From Tricholoma matsutake (taxonomy: Eukaryota; Basidiomycota; Agaricomycetes; Agaricales; Tricholomataceae): a stretch of 64,000 nt of DNA. Made by a program: the position numbers and the translations under genes. This document shows positions 22,126-31,130 of this stretch, one piece after another; positions within the stretch are counted from its first letter, which is position 1, and every line of letters starts with the position of its first letter. The notes under the pieces were generated by a model. That model saw nothing but the letters and a program-made list of their open reading frames with translations, was not told the origin of the DNA and made no database searches. The stretch is taken from the NCBI GenBank assembly GCA_026075535.2, contig AP026547.1:9362001-9426000 (forward strand), in the 5' to 3' direction.

Positions 22126-23345
22126 GGACCAATTAATAAATAATCCTGTAGCACTGTTATCAAGCAACACTTCCACATCAATTGCTGCATGTGTGTCCAC
22201 TGTCTTCAATCCCACAGTCAAAGTGATTTTAGGTTCTATTTGCACAGAGCAAATAAAAAATTTAGGGGTTCTCAGAAATAGTGTTTGCCAATTTTCTTTG
22301 TCACATGATTGACAACAGTTGTACTCTTCAATTTCCTTTTCTGATTTGCCCTGAGTTTCCTCTTATACTAGTACATTGTAATGGTTCTGGGTCACCAATT
22401 GGGAAACCTTCACTGGGACTCCTCCACAAAATTCTGTTGCCTGCCTTCCTCCTGTTTCACTTCCTCAATTGTAGCTTCCCTAATCTTTCTCTTCTGCCTG
22501 CAATTCCTAGAAATGTCCTAACTGCCCACAGTTAAAACATTTAAGTGGGCACATCTCCCCACTTGATCAACCTCCATAGTGTCTGGTGCTGCTGACTCCA
22601 CAATGATAGGTGTCACTGCCATGGCTGGTGGCTGTGCCCTCAGAGTTTGTGCCTGAGGTGCCTTTCCTTTCTCAGACTTTCCCCCTGATGACTTTCCAAA
22701 TTTACTACTTCTGTACATCAACTTCAATTTGGCCTGTTCCTGCTGATATTGCCAATCAAGGTGCATCACCCAATTATACCACTCATCCAACTTTTCTGGC
22801 ATAGAAGGTAGTCAGTAGATAGACTTGAATAAGGAGGGATTTAATCCTGCTCTCAAAATTTTACCAATGCAGCTTCTCCCATGTCCATCTGTGAAGCTTC
22901 TGCTTTGAACTGGAAAATAAATTCATCTGCTATTAAGGAACCTTGGTGCATGGTTTTTAATTTGGTATTAGCTGTCACCTTTGTATTATGATCCCCAAAC
23001 TGTGCCTCTAATCTCTCCAAAAATTCCTTGAAAGTCACAAATGGTTTATTTCCCATGGCAATTTGATTAATAGCCTCATTTCTCCAGAACTGTGCTTTTC
23101 CCCCTGGATGTATGAGAGAGTAAACATTATCCTAGACTTGGCTGTATGAAACTCTGGCTTCCTCCCATGGATGTACATTACTATAGAGCTGATGAATGAT
23201 TTTGTATTCTCCATGGTACCATCAAAGATTTGTGGGGATGCATACTTAGGTAAGCACACTTTTCCATTTTCAGACTTCTCTGCTGCCTGCACATCATCAT
23301 GTGAAACCCATGCCACCATCTCCTCCATCTTGTCATCTCTGCAAG
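22126..23345 (-). pseudogene. Gypsy copy 2: gag C-terminus and start of protease
   Basis: Minus-strand relative of the gypsy element at 42.4-51.6 kb. It contains KVCLPKYASPQIFDGTMENT, FKEFLERLEAQFGDHNTKV, LDEWYNWVMHLDWQYQQEQA, KAPQAQTLRAQPPAMAV and CNGSGSP-side text, then after the gag stop the protease beginning [20 protein letters not shown]. It is interrupted at 22126 by the A-rich end of LINE copy 2 within the protease motif (LLDNSATGLFINWS). Its upstream gag part and LTR are found at 27058-27330 and 27621-28002. Stops and frame changes are scattered, with more decay than in the other copy. Confidence 0.75.
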
Positions 23346-23705
23346 CGAGTACTTTACACTCCCCCACCTATTCTGGTTGGATTCCAGTTCGTCCAGCCAG
23401 AATTTCCGGAATTTCTGGAATCTGGTGGAATTTTTTTTGTATGTAGTTTTCCCTATGCAACACAATTCCGGTCGGAATAAGGATCCAATTTACAGCCAGA
23501 ATCCCCGGAATCTGACTGGACTCATCACAACTGGAATAACTGGAATAACTGGACTAACCGGAATAACCGGAATGCACATGCTTTCCCAAATAAAAGTTTG
23601 ACACACATCAAGAATTGAACACTCGACCTTGGGTCTGCACATATAACAGCACACTTAACCACTGAGCTACCAAGCAATTATTCTTGGGCATACATTTAAT
23701 ATTTT
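23346..23705 (-). repeat. tRNA-like inverted end, left copy
   Basis: Read on the minus strand: a Pol III-like box A (TAGCTCAGTGG, complement of 23659-23669) and box B (GTGTTCAATTC, complement of 23612-23622) 36 bp apart, followed by a tail of GGAATAACTGG-type repeats, ending in GAATAGGTGGGGGAG near 23357. The same head-tail arrangement occurs in opposite orientation at 25370-25692. The head does not fold into a complete tRNA (acceptor arms do not pair), so it is tRNA-derived at most, as in a SINE. Confidence 0.5.
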
Positions 23706-23769
23706 TATTACCCAACCAAGGTACGTAGTTAATCACAGCCATTAACGGAATAATTGATAAGTATGCATA

Positions 23770-23935
23770 CGCATGACATGTGACATGTGACTGCCAGCTC
23801 ACAACCACCACCACCACTGTCACCAATGCCTCCTCCTCCTCCTCTCCACTCTACCACCACCACTGCATGCGCACCCACCACCACCATTCCCACGCTCAAT
23901 GCCACCATCACCACCACCTTCAAACGAGCCGACTG
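23770..23935. repeat. CAC/CTC-rich simple repeat
   Basis: Trinucleotide-like runs of ACCACC and CTCCTC with no stable reading frame of interest. Confidence 0.7.
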
Positions 23936-23939
23936 GACA

Positions 23940-24555
23940 GAACGTGGGCCCAAACAATGCAGATCACGTCGTTTGGGGCCTAAGTATGTTTTTTTTTTCA
24001 TTTGCTTCTTGTTTTTTCATACTAACTAACTTGTTTCATTTGTTTTATAGGTTCTACTCGACTGCCAGACATAACATGGGCCCAAACGACGTGATTGGAC
24101 AGAACACAGGCCCAAACGATGCAGATTGCATTGTTTGGGCCCTAAGTAAGGTTTTTTTCGTTTGCTTTTTGTTTTTATAAACTAACTAACCTTTTTTTTA
24201 GCTTTCTAGGTTATAATCTACTGGCAACGATGCCACCACTCGCAAACGAGCCAACGTGGGCCCAAACGACGCAGATCGCATTGTTTGGGCCCTACGTAAG
24301 TTTTTTTGTTTGGTTTTTGTTTTAATAAACTAACTAACTCATTTTTTTAGTTTTCTAGGTTATAATCTGCTAGTAACGATGCCACCACCCGCAAACGAGC
24401 CAACACGGGCCCAAATGATGCAGATCACATTGTTTGGGCCCTATGTGAGTTTTTTTCATTTGCTTTTTGTTTTTATAAACTAACTAACTTGTTTTTTTAG
24501 TTTTCTAGGTTATAATCTACTAGTAACGACACCACCACCTGCAAACGGACCAACA
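23940..24555 (+). repeat. Four tandem hairpin-plus-intron-like modules
   Basis: About four units of 130-160 bp. Each has a hairpin with arms GGGCCCAAAC and GTTTGGGCCC, then a segment with the hallmarks of a spliceosomal intron: GTATGT, GTAAGG, GTAAGT or GTGAGT at 23984, 24146, 24296 and 24445; an ACTAACTAAC branch-like motif; and a T-rich end closing at 24050, 24209, 24358 and 24508 with TAG. Intron-like lengths are 67, 64, 63 and 64 bp. The stretch between acceptor and next hairpin (about 85 bp, TTATAATCTACTGGCAACG...) has no conserved long reading frame. Related single modules lie at 14393-14466 and, on the minus strand, 26416-26479 and 26770-26822. Confidence 0.7.
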
Positions 24556-24559
24556 CACC

Positions 24560-25015
24560 CACCCCATGCCTGCGAGCCCCTGCTTGTAGGGTGGATCATG
24601 AGTGTGTGCAGGCAACAACAACAATGACACCGCCGTCTACCAGCACCAGAACCCCCCAGAACGCAAAGCACGGCTGCCAACAATGACGGACAATGACAAC
24701 AGGGCCAATGACACACCACCCGCCTCCAGCCCCACGAGCCACTGCTTGTGGGGTGGATCATGGGTGGAATGATGCCCAGGTGCAGGGACAGGAGATGACA
24801 ATGACACACTACCCGCCCCCAGCCTCATGAGCAAATGCTCGTGGGGTGGATCATGGGTGGAACAACAACGATGACAAGCCACCCACCCCCAGCCTCAACT
24901 GCTCGTGGGGTGGATCATGGGTGGAACGACAACAACGACAAGCCACCTACCCCCAGCCTTACGAGCAACTGCTCGTGGGGTGGATTGTGGGTGGAAGGAC
25001 AGACAACAGCAGGGT
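24560..25015. repeat. Tandem repeat with CTGCTCGTGGGGTGG motif
   Basis: Four or five degenerate units of 60-90 bp share GTGGGGTGGATCATGGGTGG (24748, 24841, 24905 and, varied, 24975). Each is preceded by a small inverted repeat of the form ACGAGCA-AC-TGCTCGT. Non-coding. Confidence 0.7.
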
Positions 25016-25024
25016 TGCATCCCC

Positions 25025-25292
25025 TCCCCCTCCCCTGCACTTCGTGTGGGGAGGGATTTTTTTTGTACTTTTAATTATTTATTAGTATTGTGCCCCCCCT
25101 CCCCCATTTTGCATGGGGGAGGGATTTTTTTCTTCATGTTTTTACCTCCCCCCTTGCATTTGGTGCGAGGGGTTAGCTTTTTATGTATATAAATAAAACT
25201 CCCTCTCCCATCTTGTGAGAGGGAGGATTTTTGTTTATCTATGTAATCACAATCATCCCCACTCCCTCGCATTCAATGTGAGGGATGTGGTT
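25025..25292. repeat. Array of five C/G hairpins with T tracts
   Basis: Five successive hairpins at about 25025-25060, 25088-25130, 25146-25175, 25199-25232 and 25257-25290. Each has a pyrimidine-rich left arm (for example CCCTCCCCCATTTTGCAT) and a matching GGGGGAGGG right arm; most are followed by five to eight T. Spacing is about 50-60 bp. Arms differ between units but remain paired, suggesting paired change or recurrent duplication of a foldback unit. Confidence 0.6.
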
Positions 25293-25369
25293 AATTAAAA
25301 AAATTTGATCTTTCACTACTCCGAAAAAAATTAGAGTGTCATGAATAAACATTATATTACTATCTAATA

Positions 25370-25692
25370 GTTCTCCCGTGGCTCAACTGGTTAAGCACAC
25401 ATGTTTGGTTTGTCATGTGATCACTCTAATCAAGATGTCTTGAGTTCAATCCTTACTCTGCACAAATATATTTTGTAGGCACTTTGACAACTTAAGACTT
25501 GAAATTTGACTATCCATTAGGGTATATACTCTAAGTTGAGCATCTGGAGTAACCAGAATCTGGTCGGAATAACCGGAATAACTGGACTCCGACTGGAATA
25601 ACTGGACTCTGACCGGAATAACTGGACTCCAACCAGAATAACTGGACTCCAACCAGAATAACTGGACTCCGACTGGAATAGGTGGGGGAGGG
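25370..25692 (+). repeat. tRNA-like inverted end, right copy
   Basis: Box A-like TGGCTCAACTGG (25379-25390) and box B-like GAGTTCAATCC (25442-25452) are followed by a short body and then six to seven repeats of GGAATAACTGGACTCCGAC (25560-25680), ending GAATAGGTGGGGGAG. It mirrors the unit at 23346-23705, so the two form a large inverted pair around 23.7-25.4 kb. The outermost 20 bp (TTTAC, then CTCCCCCACCTATTC) match in inverted orientation with one difference. Confidence 0.5.
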
Positions 25693-26400
25693 TAAATTAC
25701 AGGTCTGCTGTCATCTGTGGCTGTACTTCTGCTTGCCTGTGCTGTGATCCTTAGGGTGTAACATGGGTACACCCGTGGGTGAATTTAGTGCGTACTGCAC
25801 CTGTACCTGCATAACCCATACCCATTCTCACACTGCACCTGCAGGTGCAGGTTTTTACTGTGGTGTGTAGCTAAACACCACAGTGAACCTGTCTACCACT
25901 ACCTGATACCATGGGGTTTCCCCGTGGTTCCTATCCAGTCACTCAGTCTCCTCTCAATCCCCCTCCCTGTTCTTGTTTTCCTCCCTTCCCTCATCTAGCC
26001 CTGCTATTACCCTTCTTCAGTTGTTTCCCCCTTCCTCTGTCTCATTTCCCTCTCATCTAGTTTCACTGTTGCCCCTTCTTCATGTGGTTGTAAGATAGTA
26101 TAACCTTAAAATGATGAAAACATAAGTTGAAACAAAAAAATAAGAAACAAATATGAAAAGACTTGCCTAGGGCCCAAATGATGATGAATGAAAGATATAT
26201 AAGAATACTTAAGGCCCAAATGATGATAGACATTGTTTGGGTGACAGCAATGTAAGTGATGCAGAGTCAAACTCACACTGGGTGATGCAAAATCAAACCC
26301 AGACAGCAGGTGGTGGATGTGGAACATGTAAACACATGTGACATGGCACGTTTGTGGTCATGGTTGGGCATGGGTTGTCTGGCATCAGCACCCACTGTTA
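25693..26400. other. No gene; GGGTACACCC-type repeat text
   Basis: Contains GGGTACACCCGTGGGTG and GCACCTGCAGGTGC-like palindromic words resembling MITE ends elsewhere in the window (31.3, 37.8, 38.4 and 39.4 kb), then C/T-rich DNA and CCCAAATGATGATGA motifs of the hairpin-module family. No coding feature. Confidence 0.4.
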
Positions 26401-26850
26401 CCAGTAGTTTAGAACCTAAAAAGTAAAGAAAAGTAATTAGTCAGTTAATGAGATCAAGGACGAAAGAGAAAAAACTTACCATGGGCCTAAATGATGCAGT
26501 CATCATTTGGGTCAGGTTTTGGGTGCTGTTAGCATGATGTGGCAAGCATACGAGGGTAGAGGTACATACCTGGTGGGTACCCCACTACACGGCTCCTTTC
26601 CTTGTCCATGCTCTCCCTCTGTGCCCTTTTCATTGGTTGTTTCTCATTCGAGGTGTGTGGATAGCATGGAGTGCCTATTTGGGCCCATGCGGTGGTGATG
26701 TGGGGTGTGGGGTTTGGGTGCAGTGGTCTCTCGGAATGGACACTGTTGATATGATATAAGTTAAAACACCTAAAACAAAGTTGGATAGTAAAAAGAAACA
26801 AAGAAATAAGAAAGAAACTTACCTGGGCCCAAGCAATGTTCAACTGTTGT
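26400..26850 (-). repeat. Two dispersed intron-like modules, minus strand
   Basis: Module one: hairpin CCCAAATGATGACTGCATCA(TTTAGGCCC) region, then GTAAGT at the complement of 26479, TTAACTGACTAATTAC branch-like text and TTTTTAG at the complement of 26416. Module two: TTGGGCCCAG then GTAAGT at the complement of 26822 and TTTTAG at 26770. After the acceptor of module one, GTTCTAAACTACTGG matches the tandem array text at 24210. Confidence 0.55.
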
Positions 26851-27057
26851 TTGGGCACCATTTCCACTCTTTGGTCATTGTTGTTGGGTGCCATGGAAGG
26901 CATGGGAGTGGTGGCAGTGGGGCTTGAAGGTGGTCAGTGGATGAAGGAGGGATGGTGGTGCATCATTGGTGCTGGTGAGTGAGCAGATGACATTGGCATT
27001 CAGCTGTTGCCATTGTACCCATGCCAACCCGTGATGCTGTGAAATGGGTCATGGTAA
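26851..27057. other. No gene seen
   Basis: G/T-rich low-complexity sequence between the intron-like modules and the gypsy gag fragment. Confidence 0.4.
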
Positions 27058-27330
27058 TCAGGGGGTCAGTAATTTATAACACTGTACCCATACCTGCGGA
27101 CCCCATGACCCAAACACCATGGTTTTCACCATACCCGTGTTATTCCCTACTGATGCTGCCAACACCAACACTAATTGTGACATTTGTGCCATGAGTGCAT
27201 CAATCTTCGCCTCTAGCACTGGTGTGGGAATGGGATTAGGACCAGGATTAGAAGTTGATGGTTTGAACATAATGGATAGATCTGTGATGAATCACTTCTT
27301 TGGCTAAGGTGCCTGATCTTGGAGTTATAA
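27058..27330 (-). pseudogene. Gypsy copy 2: gag N-terminus
   Basis: Minus-strand text MFKPSTSNPGPNPIPTPVLE followed by AKIDALMAQMSQLVLVLAAS matches the gag start of the other gypsy copy (MSKPSTSNPGPNPVPTPALE at 43276). Downstream gag (RDDKMEEM...) is displaced to 23345, so about 3.7 kb of other repeats separate the two parts. Confidence 0.75.
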
Positions 27331-27620
27331 CTGAGTTTGGCTTGTAACTAAAGTAGTCATCCAAATGTAAATCATAACTAAACCAGATCCAAACAGTTGT
27401 CTGGTTGCAGCTGTCCTAATGATGAGTGCTGCCTCTTGATCACTGGCAGTCACAATGTAAGGCAAGGCCTGGCATCAGCTTACAAAAGAAAAGGTAGATT
27501 ACATATGCACAAGTACTTTCAGCTTGTGCTACAAGGATGAGTAATTGGATGTGGGGCAGTGAAACAATGATATATGTGCAAGTAAGAGAAGGTGCACTGA
27601 TATGGGAAGTTGTGTTCTTC

Positions 27621-28002
27621 TGTTATGGTGACACCCACTATCTGCTAGCTAAGATGGTGCAGGTTCTCTCTACAAGAAGGGGGCAGGATCCACACGCATG
27701 ATGGGGGAATTGATGGTTTTGATGTGATGGGTTATTAATAGAGTGGCTGGTTGAGAAAGGTGTTTCACACCACAAGTATAGGTGGAATACCTAAGAGAAC
27801 ACAACTGGGGTCCCCTAGGTGTGTATTTGAGGTTTATATACTATGTTACACATATTGTATGTTGTTGCTACCAACATGTGCATAAATGCACATATATATT
27901 AATGCGTGCAAAATAACATTCTTATGCCCCATGCATGTGGCATAATTCGACATAATAAAATAAAAATGCAATTTTATTAGGTAATAAGGCTGTTTCCTAA
28001 CA
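27621..28002 (-). repeat. Gypsy copy 2: 5' LTR
   Basis: A 382-bp minus-strand LTR related along its whole length to the 402-bp LTRs at 42389 and 49766, with TGTTAGGAAAC and a degraded TAACA terminus, GTATATAAACCTC TATA-like text and CCTAGGGGACCCCAGTTGTG. The adjacent GAAGAACACAACTTCCCATA leader is also shared, so this is the 5' LTR of the copy running leftward. Confidence 0.85.
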
Positions 28003-28580
28003 CTTGTCATCACTGGTGCCAGTGGTTGTTGGGGCTTGTTAACAATTCCTAGCACCTGCAACCCACCCTGAGAGCAGTGGCTGGCAGGGCTGGGGGTACT
28101 GGGTCATCCCTCATTGTTTTGGGTATTGCTGGTGCTGGACTAGCTGTGGCTCTTATCCTGTTGTCCTGTGGTCCTATCATGAGCAGATCTTTTGCAGCTG
28201 TGGTAGTGCTATTGTCACAGTTGGGGTTTGTGTCTTGCTTTGGCAAGGTGCAGTTGAGGGTGGGGCTTCACCTTTGTGGTAGAGGCTAGTTTTACAAGAA
28301 TGAGACTCAGAATCTGCATGATGAGCTTTCAACAATTACCACAACCTGAATCCATGCCCTTGAGCAACTGCTCCAGTAAATCAGCTTCAGCCTATAACCA
28401 ATATCTCTGCTGCTCGTCAGATTGAGGCTTCTTGTAACAAGCAAGCCACTACACTGTTATTTACTCCACAGTAGTCAGATTTGCTTTACTCATGAACAAC
28501 AACCCTCTCCAACCTCTGGCTCTTGGTCATCTTCTGGCTCTCAATCAGTCTCTAGTGTTCATTCATGTTCACGTGCACAC
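28003..28580. other. No gene recognised; possible hAT 5' region
   Basis: Short open stretches with no recognisable motif; may hold the 5' end of the hAT transposase gene that becomes recognisable at about 28.6 kb. Confidence 0.3.
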
Positions 28581-31130
28581 CTCCCATGCACAGGACCTCA
28601 TAACAAACCACTTCAGTGCTGTTCAGTGCCAACAGGTGGTGCTAAAGATGTCTGGTCATTTTTCACAAAGGTCAAGGGATGGCATGAGTGTGTACTATCC
28701 CAGTGAGTTTTCAAATTATAAATCTATTGCATACTGTGTAATTGGTGTTTCAGACATTCTCACAAGTCCAAGTCCTCACATGCCATTGCTTCATTTGGCA
28801 TAACGACAAGCACATTGAATTTAAGAAAGCATTTATATAGTGAACACATTGAGGAATGGGTTACTGGTTGTGATGATTTGAAGATTAAGATTACTGCTGA
28901 AGCAGCCTTGCCAGCTGTTTGTTCATGCTGAACCAGAGCCTACATCATTGGAGGCAGAACGTCAAGAATATATCAAGGAGGCATTTGTAGAAGCTATTCT
29001 CGAATTCATTGTTGGTGATGATCATTGGTATATCTGGTGTTGGTGAGTTGTTTATGCACCATAGGTGGCTGTGCCGGCAGCGAGGGTGGTTGTGTCAGCG
29101 ATCTGTGTGGCTGTGCCAGCACCATGGAGGTGTGTAATGGTGGTGTAGTAAGGTTAACACAGACATTGGTATGTCTGGTGTTGGTGAGTTGTTTATGCAC
29201 CATAGGTAGCTGTGTTATTGCCAGTGGCTGTGACAGCAGCGAGGGTGGTTGTGTCAGCGATGTGTGTGGTGTGCCAGCACCATGGAAGTGTGTAACGGTG
29301 GCATAGGTAAATTAACTTGTCACAATGTCGTGAGTCTGTGGGGCCAGACTTACATCTCAGATGGGATGGATTACCTGTGACAATGCATCCAACAATGACA
29401 CTATGTTCAGATACCTGTCAACTCTCCTCCAAAAAGCGCAAAATCAATATTAATATGGATGAACAAAGGATTCAGTAGGTTTATAATTCACTGCATTGGG
29501 AACTAATTTTGATGTTGTTTTATAGCTGCTTCCCTTACATTGTAAATCTTGCATGCAAAGCAGCATTAGCAGCTATCACAGATCTGTCATATATTGATGA
29601 CACTATTGAAGGTTATTCTGATTATGATCCCAGTTATTCCTATGTCAAGGATTGCATTGCAACTGCATGCTCTCTTGTAAATGCAGTAAACTATATTTTC
29701 ATTCATTCTTGCCAATTTTGATTCACAACATCAACAGATACAAAATAGTAATATCAAGAAACAGCATTTTTCAACCTATGTACAGCAGTATTTTGAACAA
29801 GACTATCAGCTCCTCTGTGATGTGACAACAAGGTCATCAACATTACTGATGATCTATTGGGTCTTGAAGTTGAAAGAGGTAAGTTTAGCATACTGTTAAT
29901 TTACTTTAGGCTAACACTGTTATAGGCAATTGAAGACATCACACATGATAACAAATTTAAAGAACTGTGGAAATATCAGTTAGATGAGCATGATTGGGAG
30001 TCGTTATCAGATTATCAGCAAATACTTCAAGTAATTATGCAGCTAATTTCTAAAAGTTAACCATACTGACATAAACAGCCTAGGTTCCTCATGCATTCCA
30101 GGACATTTTGGGTGCTGAAGCAACACCAACAATATGTTATTCAGTTCCTGCATACTCTGCCTTTATCAACAAGTGGAAACTGCTCAAGGAAGATAACCCA
30201 CAGTGGGCCAATATTATTCAGCCCAGTCTGGATAAGTTGAAAGATTATCAAGACTGTCTAGCTGACACACCAGCATACATGGTGGCAATGGGTGAGCTTA
30301 CTCAAGTTTACATTGGCTTGAAATAACAAAAAATATTCTGGAATAGCGATTGATCCTGCAAACAAATTAAGTTACTATCATGACCAATCACTGAAGAAGT
30401 ATGCCATAGCCAAAGACATGTTTTTGAAAGCTGTAAGCTTCACATTGGTAGCCTGTTCCAAGCTAATAACTTGAATACTGTAATTCTGATAGCTTTGTCC
30501 ATATGATAACAATCAGGCTGATGGGAGACCATCTAACCAGCCAGCAGCCAAGTCATCATCCTCCCAGCCAACAGCAATGGATATTCTTGAGTTACATCAA
30601 CACATCCAAAAGTTTCATTGGAAAAGGAGGTAGACCAGCATTTGAGCAATCCTAATTCTGGATCTGGTATCTTGGCATTTTGGCAGGTGATAAATGTTCT
30701 ATCTGCAATTTGCTTCTTTGCTAAATTATATTCAGGAACATGAACACCAGTACCCTTGCATATTCTGACTTGCAATGGATATTATACCTATCCAAGCTTC
30801 AAGTGTGCCCTGTGAAAGAGTATTCTCATCTGGGAAGGAGACAATGGCCCCTCGGAGAAGGCATATGTCAGCTAGCCCTACAGATGGTGAAGTATTCAAT
30901 TAAAAAAGGACATCCATTGAACTTTACCCAGGGTATGCACTGGAGAGATGAACTTACAGAATTTGAGTTTGCAGCAAGGACAGAGCATATGGGTGATGCA
31001 GAAGCATATGGACATAGCCTGGGAGAACCTGAGATGGACCTAGATGTTATTGATGAACATCTTGAAGACCTGCAGAAAGATCTGGAAGCATTGGAATGAC
31101 TCCTGAGTGGTTCAGATGATGAGGAAGAGG
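28580..31130 (+). pseudogene. hAT transposase gene, intron-bearing and decayed
   Basis: Recognisable blocks in order: BED-finger region with AKDVWSFFTKVKGWHECV (28632), TSTLNLRKHLYSEHIEEW and ITAEAALPAV; EAFVEAILEFIVGDDH (about 29000); ITCDNASNNDTMFRYLSTLL (29370); CFPYIVNLACKAALAAITDL (29527); LLCDVTTRSSTLLMIYWVLK; KELWKYQLDEHDWESLSDYQ; then TPTICYSVPAYSAFINKW and DYQDCLADTPAYMVAM (30120-30290). The C-terminal dimerisation region is IIPIQASSVPCERVFSSG (30785) and LQMVKYSIKKGHPLNFTQ (30880), ending in an acidic tail at 31099. This is the order of fungal hAT transposases. Small GT...AG gaps near 29475, 29878 and 30030 are probably introns. A frameshift near 30850 and a 141-bp tandem duplication at 29023 break it. 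Confidence 0.75.
29023..29310. repeat. 141-bp tandem duplication inside the hAT gene
   Basis: Two copies starting CATTGGTATRTCTGGTGTTG at 29023 and 29164. The second carries an about 20-bp extra piece (GTTATTGCCAGTGGCTGTGA). It interrupts the transposase between EFIVGDDH and the DNASNN block. Confidence 0.75.

Noticed and set aside
25370..25465. A genuine tRNA gene
   Set aside because: Box A and B matches are present but the putative acceptor ends do not pair and the D and anticodon arms do not fold cleanly. tRNA-derived repeat is more likely.
28422..28803. Two overlapping open frames of about 100 codons as independent genes
   Set aside because: The BED-finger text of the hAT relic begins inside them and the rest lacks recognisable content. 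Treated as part of the hAT region.
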